This document shows, one piece after another, positions 35,450 through 44,633 of a stretch of 64,000 nucleotides of DNA; position 1 is the stretch's first letter; the number at the start of each line of letters is the position of its first letter. Source of the stretch: Clostridia bacterium (GTDB lineage Bacteria > Bacillota > DAOUPZ01); NCBI GenBank assembly GCA_030625885.1, contig DAOUPZ010000014.1:1-64000 (forward strand), read 5' to 3'. Both the position numbers and the translations under genes were made by a program. Below the pieces are notes generated by a model, which was not told the origin of the DNA, did not search any database, and was given only the letters and a program-made list of their open reading frames with translations.

Positions 35450-36503
35450 TGCGGCACGCTATTCATTTTCAAATTCTTTAATTAGGGGAATGATTGGAGA
35501 ATTATTTACTAAAAAGAATTATGATGAATTGTTATGTGCAAAATCGATTAATGAAATATACCATTATCTTTGCAATACATCTTACAAAGAATCTCTTCTG
35601 AACGGGGATAACATCACAACTGTAACCATTTCATCTATTGAAATTGCTGTTATTGATCATATGATTGAAATATTTGAAAAGCTTATCCGCTTCACACCCA
35701 ATAAAGTTAAAAACGTCATTCTTATTCTCTTGCGCGAATATGAAGTTGAGAACATCAAGATTCTGATTCCTTATATTGTTCGAGGGGAAATACCCCAAAA
35801 AGAGGATTTCATGGATATTCATAGATGCAGTATTATCAAAATGAAAGATTTACTTTCTGTGGCCCAATTCAGTGAACTAAATGAAGTGTTAAAAAAAACA
35901 GATTATTACGAAGCGTTCCAACATGCGTATAAATCATATATATTAACAAAAAGCCAATTTATTTTTGATACTCAGATGGATATTTATTACTATAAAATGC
36001 TTTGTAATTCTCTTAAGGGATTAGGGGTAACGGATCGTCAAAGAGCTGAGGAACTGATCGGTTTTCGGATTGATTTACTTAATTTAGCATGGCTTTGTCG
36101 ATTAAAATTAAATTTTCATATGCCTGAGGAGGAGATTCTTTCACTATTGTTACCTGGTGGGAAGTTTTTAAGGAATGAAGATGTAAAAAGATTACTAAAA
36201 GGAAATGATCTTAAAGCTATTTTAGAATTTTTACCTTCGTGTTTTCCTTGGAAATGTGCTTCAGACTTACAACCGTCAAAAAAATTTAACATTACACAGC
36301 TTGAAAATGAGTTGGATAAAAGTTTTAATGTCTATTGCTGGCAGATATTAAATGGGATGCCTTTCCATATAGGCATTGTCATGGCCTATTTGTTCCTTAA
36401 ACAAAGTGAAGTTCGAAATATTAATATTATTCTTAATGCAAAACGATATCAATTATCAGCTAAGGAGATTATTCCTTATTTAACACTTTATGATGTTAAA
36501 TAA
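35439..36503 (+). CDS. ntpC: V-type ATPase subunit C (Vo-V1 socket, d-like)
   Basis: A 354-residue helical protein of the AC39 (subunit d / bacterial C) family, which links the central rotor to the membrane ring. The pattern NAARYSFSNSLIRGMIGELF at the N-terminus, three repeated helical blocks and NGMPFHIGIVMAYLFLKQSEVRNINIILNAKRYQLS at the C-terminus are characteristic. Start GTG 35439 within the end of the previous gene, implying coupling. Confidence 0.9.
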   Translation: MIINAARYSFSNSLIRGMIGELFTKKNYDELLCAKSINEIYHYLCNTSYKESLLNGDNITTVTISSIEIAVIDHMIEIFEKLIRFTPNKVKNVILILLREYEVENIKILIPYIVRGEIPQKEDFMDIHRCSIIKMKDLLSVAQFSELNEVLKKTDYYEAFQHAYKSYILTKSQFIFDTQMDIYYYKMLCNSLKGLGVTDRQRAEELIGFRIDLLNLAWLCRLKLNFHMPEEEILSLLLPGGKFLRNEDVKRLLKGNDLKAILEFLPSCFPWKCASDLQPSKKFNITQLENELDKSFNVYCWQILNGMPFHIGIVMAYLFLKQSEVRNINIILNAKRYQLSAKEIIPYLTLYDVK

Positions 36504-36545
36504 ATTAAAGTTAAGGCTAAAAGTAAATTCAAATATGAGGTGGGT

Positions 36546-38504
36546 ATGATGTTTAAATTAACACCTATGCGTAAAATTGAATTAGTTTTTCCACGGGAAT
36601 ATCAGCATGAGGTCACGCTGGCTTTAGGACGTGATGGTTATTTTGAAATGATTAATATGCAGGAAATGAGAAAATGGAAAGATATCATTGCCTTTAATAA
36701 TAATAATGAGAAAATTAATGATGTGGATTTATTTACAAATAAAGTACTCCATTTTATGAGATCATTGGAGGGTAAATTTATATCTGATGATAAAGTGATT
36801 AAAAATTTTCAGTATGAAGAAGGGATGCTAAAGCAACTCCAAAAGGAATTAGAGGATTTGGAGAAAGGTTATAGTAATTTGGAGCAAGAAATTATCTTGA
36901 AAAACCATTATTTGGATATTTTTGACAAGATGGTAGCGTTTTTAAAATTCTATAATGATGAAGATTTAATTGAAATGAAAGAGTTCTGTCTGCAAAACGA
37001 ATGTTATTTTATTTCTCAGGGCATTAAAAAAGAAAAACAAAAAGCGTTTAACAGCTTGTTTTCTTCAATAGATTATATGTTACCACGTCCTACCTTATCC
37101 AATTGTGGGATTCCACTTATATTTTTTGATAAAACTGCTTTGTATAAGGTGAAAAATAATGAAGGATTTTTAAGTTATATGGCATTGGAGAATCCAGGAG
37201 GCACCTTTTATCAAAAACGTGCGCTTCTAACAGAAATTGAAAAAGTTAAAGAAAAAGTAAAGATTAGGCTACAAAAATTAACCGATCAAATTAAAACATT
37301 TTCCTTCCATGCGACTAAAAAATTAAACATCCTTTACTATAAAGGAATGATTATTAAAAAAATGTTAGAGCAAGAATGCATGTATGGTCTGACAGAAAAA
37401 ACGGTTATTGTTTGTGGTTGGGTACCATTTTATCATGTGCAATCGTTGTCAAAAAATCTTTGCGAAGTAACTGAAGGTGCACTTTTTTATCAATCTTCCT
37501 TACCAAGCAATAAATTAGATCGTCATCAGTTTCCGCCTACTCAATTTAATAATCCTCTTATAGTAAAGCCGTTTGAAAGAATTATTACGACTTATGCTGT
37601 TCCTACTTATTCAGAAATTGATCCTACGTTTTTGGTGGCGTTATCTTTTGTGATTATGTTTGGCATGATGTTTGGTGACCTTGGGCAAGGATTAGTTTTT
37701 ATGATAAGTGGATTAATATTGTATTTTAATAAAAAAGCGAATGAGATTGGAATAAATGATGTTGGTATCATTGTGATCAGTTTAGGACTATCAGCTTCAT
37801 TTTTTGGGATATGTTATGGAAGTGTTTTTGGAGTCGAAGAATGGATCAGGCCCATATTATATTCGCCCATGCATAATATTAATCAGTTTTTGGAATTAGC
37901 CATCATATATGGTGTCATTTTTATTACAATTGGTATTGCACTCAATATGATTAATGCATTTCATGAAAAGGATTATAAAAATTTCTTTCTATCTAGTAAC
38001 GGGTTAGTAGGATTGTGGTTTTATTGGGGTTCATTATTGGTTATCGTTCCCCTTATAAAATCTAAAAGTACAGATTCTCTTTTTATAAAAATGATCCTTC
38101 TTATTATTATGCCACTCATATTGATGGTTTTTATTGGGCCATTGGGGAAAGTGCTTAATAAAAACCATATTGAAGTTGAACATGAAGAAAGTTTTGTAGA
38201 ATCGTTTTTTGAAATGTTTGATACGATTCTGCGTTATTTGAGTAATAGTATATCTTTTGTAAGGTTAGGCGCTTTTGCTTTAACCCATATTGCTTTAATG
38301 AGTGCAATTTTCATTTTGTCAGAAATGATTCAGACTCATGTAGGGCAACTCATTACGATTATCGGTGGAAATATATTTGTCATTCTTTTTGAAGGTTTAA
38401 TTGTATCTATTCAAGTATTGCGATTAGAATATTACGAGTTCTTTACAAAGTTTTTTAGGGGCAAAGGGCATTTGTTTAAACCATTTAATCTGTATGAATT
38501 ATAG
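36546..38504 (+). CDS. ntpI: V-type ATPase subunit I (membrane stator, a-subunit)
   Basis: A 652-residue stator subunit: a cytosolic half with coiled coil (about 90-130 and 220-260) and a membrane half from about 355 with eight hydrophobic segments. IDPTFLVALSFVIMFGMMFGDLGQGL and NSISFVRLGAFALTHIALMS are family hallmarks; the Arg in SFVRLGAF corresponds to the essential ion-channel arginine, and the GLIVSIQVLRLEYYEFFTKFFRGKG end is typical. Starts at 36546 or 36549 behind GAGGTGGG. Confidence 0.95.
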   Translation: MMFKLTPMRKIELVFPREYQHEVTLALGRDGYFEMINMQEMRKWKDIIAFNNNNEKINDVDLFTNKVLHFMRSLEGKFISDDKVIKNFQYEEGMLKQLQKELEDLEKGYSNLEQEIILKNHYLDIFDKMVAFLKFYNDEDLIEMKEFCLQNECYFISQGIKKEKQKAFNSLFSSIDYMLPRPTLSNCGIPLIFFDKTALYKVKNNEGFLSYMALENPGGTFYQKRALLTEIEKVKEKVKIRLQKLTDQIKTFSFHATKKLNILYYKGMIIKKMLEQECMYGLTEKTVIVCGWVPFYHVQSLSKNLCEVTEGALFYQSSLPSNKLDRHQFPPTQFNNPLIVKPFERIITTYAVPTYSEIDPTFLVALSFVIMFGMMFGDLGQGLVFMISGLILYFNKKANEIGINDVGIIVISLGLSASFFGICYGSVFGVEEWIRPILYSPMHNINQFLELAIIYGVIFITIGIALNMINAFHEKDYKNFFLSSNGLVGLWFYWGSLLVIVPLIKSKSTDSLFIKMILLIIMPLILMVFIGPLGKVLNKNHIEVEHEESFVESFFEMFDTILRYLSNSISFVRLGAFALTHIALMSAIFILSEMIQTHVGQLITIIGGNIFVILFEGLIVSIQVLRLEYYEFFTKFFRGKGHLFKPFNLYEL

Positions 38505-38605
38505 GTTGCTGACAATTACACAGTATTCTTTGTATTTAAAGCATATTAAAAGAATAGCAAGTGAGTTATATATAAGCAGGCTAAATTAACTTAGGGGGGA
38601 CTAAT

Positions 38606-38965
38606 ATGGGTAAAAAAGCAATATTTAGTATGATTGGGTTGATTATTTTTAATTTCTTCTTCTTTAGCTTATCATCTATCTTAATCGCTAAACCGGAAAT
38701 CGATAATATGTTTTTAGCAGATCCTCAAACAGCTATTGCACTTGCGGGTTCTTCTAGTGGTCTGGGATTTATAGCAGCGGCCATTGCTGTTGGGTTGGGG
38801 GCTATTGCTGCTGGAATTGCTGTAGCAATAACAGGTTCAGCAGCGATTGGCGCCATTACTGAAAAGCCGGAACGATTAGGGCAAACACTGATTTTCGTTG
38901 GACTTGCTGAAGGGGTTGCAATTTATGGATTAATTATTGCTATTATGATATTAGGGAAGATTTAG
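38606..38965 (+). CDS. ntpK: V-type ATPase subunit K (rotor ring, c-subunit)
   Basis: A 119-residue protein with a leading hydrophobic helix (8-28) and a single c-type hairpin: GFIAAAIAVGLGAIAAGIAVAITGSAAIG and LIFVGLAEGVAIYGLIIAIMIL. The ion-carrying Glu lies in GLAEGVAIYGL. It is thus the short single-hairpin form, unlike the duplicated 16-kDa NtpK of Enterococcus. The residue after Glu is Gly rather than Thr/Ser and no Gln is seen in the first helix, which points to protons rather than sodium, but only as inference. GGGGGG site upstream. Confidence 0.92.
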   Translation: MGKKAIFSMIGLIIFNFFFFSLSSILIAKPEIDNMFLADPQTAIALAGSSSGLGFIAAAIAVGLGAIAAGIAVAITGSAAIGAITEKPERLGQTLIFVGLAEGVAIYGLIIAIMILGKI

Positions 38966-38976
38966 GGTGGTGCGTT

Positions 38977-39273
38977 ATGAAAATCCATGTTATTGGTAGT
39001 GAAACAGTTGTGGTTGGTTATTCGCTGGTTGGAATCAGAGGAACAGTATGCTTTTCTTCCCAGGAAGTTTATGCTGCTTTGGAAGCGTTAATTTCCAATA
39101 ATACTATTGGGTTAATATTTATTACCAGTAAGTTAGCTCAAATGGTAGCGGATAAAGTAGAAGAAATTAAATTTTCACGAGAATTTCCTTTGTTGATTGA
39201 AATACCAGATGAAAGAAATGATTATGATACGGGTAAAAGTGTAGAACAAATTATGAAACAAGTGATGGGTTAA
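38977..39273 (+). CDS. ntpG: V-type ATPase subunit F (central rotor)
   Basis: A 98-residue Rossmann-like subunit F, which binds the D subunit in the central shaft. The beginning KIHVIGSETVVVGYSLVGIRG, the middle GLIFITSKLAQMV and the LIEIPD motif fit the family. It follows subunit K by 11 nt and precedes subunit E by 9 nt. Confidence 0.9.
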   Translation: MKIHVIGSETVVVGYSLVGIRGTVCFSSQEVYAALEALISNNTIGLIFITSKLAQMVADKVEEIKFSREFPLLIEIPDERNDYDTGKSVEQIMKQVMG

Positions 39274-39282
39274 GGTGATTAT

Positions 39283-39918
39283 ATGGGAGAAATATTGGTT
39301 AATAATACAGAAAAAATAATTACTAATATCTTGGAGCAAGCGAGAAGGGAACGCAGCGTAATGCTTGAAATTGCTGAGCATCGGGCTGATGATATTCGCT
39401 CGGAATTTTTAAATAAGGCAAAACAAGAGGCTCAATATGTTATTCATGAAAGTGAAAATAAGGCGAAAAATATTATAAGAGTTGCTCAATCGCAAGTAGA
39501 ACTGTTAATCCGCAAGCAAGATGTGCAATTTCAAGAAGCGATATTTGAAAACCTTTTAAAGGCAATTAGAGAAAAAATTGATGTATGGATGCGTTCGCCA
39601 CAATATATAGATCAACTTAAAAAACTCATTGTTGATGGCGTATCCGTATTAGCAGGAGATCATTTTATTTTAAAAGTACGTCAGGAAGATTTATCATTAT
39701 TTGATGTACATCATTTACAAAATGTTATACATCAAATAAAAGAAAAAACCAATCGTAATGTTACTGTTGAACTTGTAGTATGTGATCTAGAAATAATGGG
39801 TGGTGTCATTATTTATCAAGGGGATCAACATGTTTTAATAGATAATTCATTTGATAAACGTTTATTACGTTCGACGGACGAAATAAGAATGAGGATTGCG
39901 CGGAATTTGTTAAAATGA
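39283..39918 (+). CDS. ntpE: V-type ATPase subunit E (peripheral stalk)
   Basis: A 211-residue stalk subunit. The N-terminal 85 residues form a long charged helix (ILEQARRERSVMLEIAEHRADDIRSEF...) to pair with the G/H-like subunit, and the C-terminal part is a globular domain with VDGVSVLAGDHFILKVRQED and a GGVIIYQGDQHVLIDNSFDKRL motif common to subunit E. GGTGATT precedes ATG 39283. Confidence 0.9.
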   Translation: MGEILVNNTEKIITNILEQARRERSVMLEIAEHRADDIRSEFLNKAKQEAQYVIHESENKAKNIIRVAQSQVELLIRKQDVQFQEAIFENLLKAIREKIDVWMRSPQYIDQLKKLIVDGVSVLAGDHFILKVRQEDLSLFDVHHLQNVIHQIKEKTNRNVTVELVVCDLEIMGGVIIYQGDQHVLIDNSFDKRLLRSTDEIRMRIARNLLK

Positions 39919-39955
39919 CTAATATTTTTAAAATGGAAAGTTGTGGGTGGTAACC

Positions 39956-41722
39956 ATGCTAAAACAAGTTGGCAAGATCATAATGATTAATGGATCCATT
40001 ATTCATACGACAGGTGCTGATACGCTTTCTATGATGGAGATTGTTGAAGTAGGTCAATCACACCTTATAGGAGAAGTCATTAAAATTATAGATGAAAAAG
40101 TAGTGATTCAGGTATATGAAGATACAAGCGGCATAAAACCCGAAGAACCCATTTATGGGACCGGTATGCCTTTGTCGGTGGAATTAGGACCGGGTTTAAT
40201 TGGTAGTATTTTTGATGGGATACAGCGCCCATTACAAAAGTTATGGGAAAAAACAGGGTCATTTATTCAAAAAGGCGTACAAGTGAATGCACTGGATCAA
40301 AAGCGCAAATGGCATTTTGTTCCCCAAAAAACGGATGGTGACTCTATAAAAAGTGGTGAAGCAATAGGGTGGGTATGGGAAACAACATCAATCAAGCACT
40401 TTATTTTGTGCCCTCCAAGTATTGAAGGCAAGCTAGAAAATGTCGTTGCTGAAGGTGATTATACAATTTCACAAACCATTGCTAAGATTCGAGTAGGTGA
40501 AAGATATCATAAACTGACGATGGTACAGAAATGGCCTGTTCGTATTGAGCGGCCGATCTACAAAAGACAACTTCCTAAAAGTCCACTGATTACGGGTCAA
40601 CGGGTGATTGATTTATTATTTCCACTTGCTAAAGGCAGTACTGCGGCTTTGCCGGGTGGTTTCGGTACGGGAAAAACAATTCTACAACATCAAATTGCCA
40701 AATGGTGTGATGCTGATATTATTATTTATATTGGATGTGGGGAACGGGGCAATGAAATGACGGAAGTACTCGTAGAATTTCCCGAATTGCAGGATCCTCG
40801 CAGCGGACGCTCGCTTATGGAGCGTACGATCTTGGTTGCTAACACATCTAACATGCCAGTTACAGCCCGAGAAGCTAGTATTTATACAGGTATCACAATG
40901 GCGGAATACTATCGAGATATGGGTTATGATGTAGCTCTTTTAGCTGATTCTACTTCGCGGTGGGCTGAGGCATTACGGGAATTATCGGGTCGTATGGAGG
41001 AAATGCCTGCCGAAGAAGGATTTCCTGCATATTTAGCAACACGTTTGGCTCAATTTTATGAGCGTGCCGGGGTTGTAGAAACAGTAGAAGGAACAAAAGG
41101 TTCTATTAGTGTTATTGGTGCTGTGTCTCCCCCAAGCGGGGATTTTTCAGAACCTGTAACCATGCATACGAAACGATTTATTAGCACATTTTGGGGGCTG
41201 GATAAAGATTTGGCCAATGAAAGGCATTATCCTTCTGTCAACTGGTTAAACAGTTATAGTGATAATTTAGATGATATTCAAGAGTGGTGGCAAGAACATG
41301 TTGATCATACGTGGCGCAGTATGCGAGATCGTGTGGTTGAAATTCTCAGTCAAGAAGATGAATTACAAAAGATTGTAAAGTTAGTGGGATCAGATGCGCT
41401 CCCTGACAATCAACGACTGGTATTGTTAATTGCTCGCATTATTAGAGAATCGTTCTTACAGCAAAATGCATATCACGATATTGATAAATATGCTTCTCCA
41501 CAGAAACAAATAGCAATGCTTCGGGTTATTCTCTTTTTCTACGATGAAGCTAAAAAAATTATTAAACGAAGTATTCCTATTTCTCGTATTCAGGGGTTAG
41601 CTGTTCTTGGAGATGTTTTTCGCATGAAAGAAGACATAAAAGAAAATCAATTAGATCAATTTAGAGGCTTGGAGGATAAAATTTATCAAGAAATTACCTG
41701 TCTCGTTGAAAGTTATAAGTGA
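39956..41722 (+). CDS. ntpA: V-type ATPase catalytic subunit A
   Basis: The 588-residue catalytic subunit. Walker A is GGFGTGKT (234-241), with [24 protein letters not shown] (Walker B region) and [12 protein letters not shown]. The characteristic non-homologous region, [30 protein letters not shown] (about 168-196), distinguishes it from F-type beta. GTGGGTGG precedes ATG 39956; an upstream GTG-type frame to 39941 is less likely. Confidence 0.97.
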   Translation: MLKQVGKIIMINGSIIHTTGADTLSMMEIVEVGQSHLIGEVIKIIDEKVVIQVYEDTSGIKPEEPIYGTGMPLSVELGPGLIGSIFDGIQRPLQKLWEKTGSFIQKGVQVNALDQKRKWHFVPQKTDGDSIKSGEAIGWVWETTSIKHFILCPPSIEGKLENVVAEGDYTISQTIAKIRVGERYHKLTMVQKWPVRIERPIYKRQLPKSPLITGQRVIDLLFPLAKGSTAALPGGFGTGKTILQHQIAKWCDADIIIYIGCGERGNEMTEVLVEFPELQDPRSGRSLMERTILVANTSNMPVTAREASIYTGITMAEYYRDMGYDVALLADSTSRWAEALRELSGRMEEMPAEEGFPAYLATRLAQFYERAGVVETVEGTKGSISVIGAVSPPSGDFSEPVTMHTKRFISTFWGLDKDLANERHYPSVNWLNSYSDNLDDIQEWWQEHVDHTWRSMRDRVVEILSQEDELQKIVKLVGSDALPDNQRLVLLIARIIRESFLQQNAYHDIDKYASPQKQIAMLRVILFFYDEAKKIIKRSIPISRIQGLAVLGDVFRMKEDIKENQLDQFRGLEDKIYQEITCLVESYK

Positions 41723-41748
41723 AAATAATTCAAAGCAGGTGATCGTGT

Positions 41749-43143
41749 ATGACATTAATTAATAAAGAATATACAAATCTCAAAAAAATTCTAGGCCCTC
41801 TTATTGTAGTAGAAGGCGTTGAAGGTGCTGGATATGGCGAAATGGTAGAAATTGCTCTAAAAGGACATCCTTTGCGTCATGGCCGTGTTCTTCAAGTGGA
41901 TGAACAACGTGCAGTTATTGAAGTATATCAAGGAACAATTAATATTGCTAAGAAAAATTGTAAGGTTCATTTTAAAGGAAAGCCTATGGTTGTACGTGTT
42001 TCAAAAGAGATGTTAGGGCGTATGTTTAATGGTATGGGGGAGCCAACTGATGGAATGCCATCTCCTATGGATGGTGATCAACGAGATATTAATGGATTGC
42101 CTTTAAACCCAATTTGTCGTACTTATCCTAGGGATTATATTGAAACAGGCATATCTATTATAGATTTAATGACGACGTTAATTAGAGGGCAAAAACTACC
42201 TATTTTTTCTGGAAATGGGTTACCACATAATAAATTAGTAGCACAAATTATTCGTCAAGCTAATATTTCTGAACAGGGAAATGAAAATTTTGCGATTGTA
42301 TTAGCAGCTATGGGATTGAAAAATAATGAAGCAGAGTTTTTTAAACAGAACTTTGAAACGATGGGTGCTGCTAAAAATGTAGCCATGTTTTTAAACCTAG
42401 CAGATGATCCCTCTATTGAACGACTTGTAACGCCTCGGGTTGCTTTGACGGCAGCAGAGTATTTAGCTTTTGATTTGGGGATGCACGTACTTGTCATTTT
42501 AACAGATATGGCTAATTATGCTGAAGCTTTACGTGAAGTATCCTCGGCGCGCGAAGAAGTTCCAAGCCGTAAAGGTTACCCAGGATATTTTTATAGTGAT
42601 TTGGCTTCTTTATATGAACGAGCAGGTCGTATAAAAGGACATAAGGGATCTATTACACAATTACCTATATTATCTATGCCAAATGATGATATTACACATC
42701 CTATTCCTGATTTAACGGGTTTTATTACAGAAGGACAAATTATTTTGGAGCGGGAACTGACAGTACGTAACGTTTATCCACCCGTTAATGTTTTTCCTTC
42801 ATTATCTCGTTTAATGAAAAATGGTATTGGTAAAGGAATGACTCGTGATGATCATCCTGCCTTAGCCAGTCAATTATACGCTGCATATTCTCATGTCAAG
42901 AATATCCGTTCTCTTGTACAAGTAATCGGTGAAGATGAAATATCTGAGCTCGATAAATGTTACCTCCATTTTGGAGAAATATTAGAAAAAAAACTGATTA
43001 ACCAGGGATATTATGAAAAACGTACCATGGAAGAAACCTTGGATTTGGCATGGCAAGTTCTGTCCATTTTGCCTGAAGAGGTACTGAATCGCGTAAGTCG
43101 TGAGCAGTTAGAGAAGCATTATGGAAATAAAAATAGCAGGTAG
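41749..43143 (+). CDS. ntpB: V-type ATPase regulatory subunit B
   Basis: A 464-residue non-catalytic subunit B: GRVLQVDEQRAVIEVYQGT, SKEMLGRMFNGMGEPTDG, TGISIIDLMTTLIRGQKLPIFSGNGLPHNKLVAQI (a degenerate P-loop that binds nucleotide without catalysis) and SREEVPSRKGYPGYFYSDLASLYERAGR. Pairs with subunit A in the V1 hexamer. AGCAGGTGATC precedes ATG 41749. Confidence 0.97.
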   Translation: MTLINKEYTNLKKILGPLIVVEGVEGAGYGEMVEIALKGHPLRHGRVLQVDEQRAVIEVYQGTINIAKKNCKVHFKGKPMVVRVSKEMLGRMFNGMGEPTDGMPSPMDGDQRDINGLPLNPICRTYPRDYIETGISIIDLMTTLIRGQKLPIFSGNGLPHNKLVAQIIRQANISEQGNENFAIVLAAMGLKNNEAEFFKQNFETMGAAKNVAMFLNLADDPSIERLVTPRVALTAAEYLAFDLGMHVLVILTDMANYAEALREVSSAREEVPSRKGYPGYFYSDLASLYERAGRIKGHKGSITQLPILSMPNDDITHPIPDLTGFITEGQIILERELTVRNVYPPVNVFPSLSRLMKNGIGKGMTRDDHPALASQLYAAYSHVKNIRSLVQVIGEDEISELDKCYLHFGEILEKKLINQGYYEKRTMEETLDLAWQVLSILPEEVLNRVSREQLEKHYGNKNSR

Positions 43144-43224
43144 GAAAAGGTTAATATACGATACCTTTATATTAGATATCGGTTTAGAGATTGAACGATT
43201 CTTGGCAAAAGGAGAAAGATGATT

Positions 43225-43842
43225 ATGTCCAAGTTAAAAGTATCTCCAACTAAAACCAATCTCTTGAAAGTAAAAGAAAGTTTAATTATTGCAGAGCAGG
43301 GATATGGGTTGCTAAAGGAAAAGAAGGATGTATTGGTTAATGAATTAATGAAAATGCTGCAAGAATATAAAGAGATACAAGAAGAAACAGCTGGTCAATT
43401 AAAACATGCCTATCGGAACTTAGAATTTGCAATTATTTCTAATGGTATTTTAGAAGTTCATTGGATTGCAGAAGGCATAACAGATGAAGTAGAAATCAAC
43501 ATTCGAGATCGAAGTGTTATGGGTGTTCCTCTTCCTATTATAGATTATAAATCGATAGATATAGAACTAAATTATGGTTTCAAGCATACTGTTTCGGCAT
43601 TAGATGAAGCGATTGGACAGTTAGCGGATATACTACAAACATTATGTCATTTAGCAGAAATTCAAACGGCAATTTATCAGATTGTACGGGAAATTAAAAA
43701 AACGCAGCGACGAGTCAATGCTTTGAGTAATGTATTTATCCCATCTTATGATCAAACAGTAAAATTTATTGAAGAAACATTAGAAGAAGGAGAAAGAGAA
43801 AGTTTGTTTCGTGTTAAAATGGTTAAACGTAAGTTAAGGTGA
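43225..43842 (+). CDS. ntpD: V-type ATPase subunit D (central shaft)
   Basis: A 205-residue shaft subunit with the conserved opening KVSPTKTNLLKVKESLIIAEQGYGLLKEKKDVLVNEL and long N- and C-terminal helices forming the coiled-coil rotor, ending with RRVNALSNVFIPSYDQTVKFIEETLEEGERESLFRVKMVK. I favour ATG 43225 since the family begins close to the KVSPT motif; ATG 43219 is also possible with AAAAGGAG upstream. Confidence 0.95.
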   Translation: MSKLKVSPTKTNLLKVKESLIIAEQGYGLLKEKKDVLVNELMKMLQEYKEIQEETAGQLKHAYRNLEFAIISNGILEVHWIAEGITDEVEINIRDRSVMGVPLPIIDYKSIDIELNYGFKHTVSALDEAIGQLADILQTLCHLAEIQTAIYQIVREIKKTQRRVNALSNVFIPSYDQTVKFIEETLEEGERESLFRVKMVKRKLR

Positions 43843-43860
43843 TAATGGGGGGAGGACGCC

Positions 43861-44325
43861 ATGGAAGGAAAGTTAAACATTGAAAGGATTTTGGTTTTAA
43901 CAGATGGTGCTCAAATTTCCTTAAAAGCAGCTGAAATAGCCATGGATATTGCAAGGCAAAATCATGCTAAACTATATGTCCTTCATGTCGTTAATTTACG
44001 TATGATGGAATTGATGGAAAACTATTATCCTAAAACGAAAGAAGAGCTTAAAGAAGATTTAGAGGAAAATGGTTATCTTTATTTAGCAACAGTTGAAAAA
44101 GAAGCAAAAAAAGAGCATATCCCGATAGAAAAGATTTTACGCTTTGGTGTTCCACTTACAGAAATAATGCATTGTGCAAAAGAAAAAAATATTGACTTGA
44201 TCGTATTAGGAAAAGAAAAGACATTAAAAGGTACACGCAGACGGCTGCATGATAGTGTTGCCCTTAAAATCGTAGAAATGCTCCCTTGTTCTGTACACGT
44301 GGTGGCGGATAAGAGAAAGATATAA
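43861..44325 (+). CDS. Universal stress protein (UspA family)
   Basis: A 154-residue Usp protein, starting RILVLTDGAQISLKAAEIAMDIARQNHAKLYVLHVV. The nucleotide-binding signature G-x2-G-x9-G-(S/T) is not intact: the corresponding stretch reads LGKEKTLKGTRRRLHDSVA, so ATP binding is doubtful. It lies 18 nt behind subunit D under a strong GGGGGAGG site, so it is the last gene of the ATPase operon; a regulatory role toward the pump is conjecture. Confidence 0.85.
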   Translation: MEGKLNIERILVLTDGAQISLKAAEIAMDIARQNHAKLYVLHVVNLRMMELMENYYPKTKEELKEDLEENGYLYLATVEKEAKKEHIPIEKILRFGVPLTEIMHCAKEKNIDLIVLGKEKTLKGTRRRLHDSVALKIVEMLPCSVHVVADKRKI

Positions 44326-44335
44326 AAATGAGAGT

Positions 44336-44380
44336 GTTGACTTTATGGTAGAAATTTGATAAGTTATAGTCAACCATTTT
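44336..44380 (+). terminator. Probable terminator of the V-ATPase operon
   Basis: GTTGACT (44336-44342) pairs with AGTCAAC (44368-44374) around a 25-nt loop, followed by CATTTTTA. A moderate-quality terminator. The next 250 bases up to selA hold no ORF; an extended -10 element TGTTATACT (44494-44502) may belong to the selA promoter. Confidence 0.5.
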
Positions 44381-44633
44381 TAGCGTAGTGTAATTATAGG
44401 GTGTACGATTTATGGATAAGTCTCCAGCGATTGGGATAATATTATATAAGGTATATTCGAAAAAATAACAAGTCAGTATGCTAGTCTATTTTGTGTTATA
44501 CTGCATCAACAGAACCCGCTGATAGAACTAACGATCAACGGAATCTTTTTCTTTGTCTGACACGAAATATCCGTCGTATCTTTGACATGTTATTTTTTTC
44601 ATAAGCCTATTAGAAAGGTAGAAAGGATTTATT

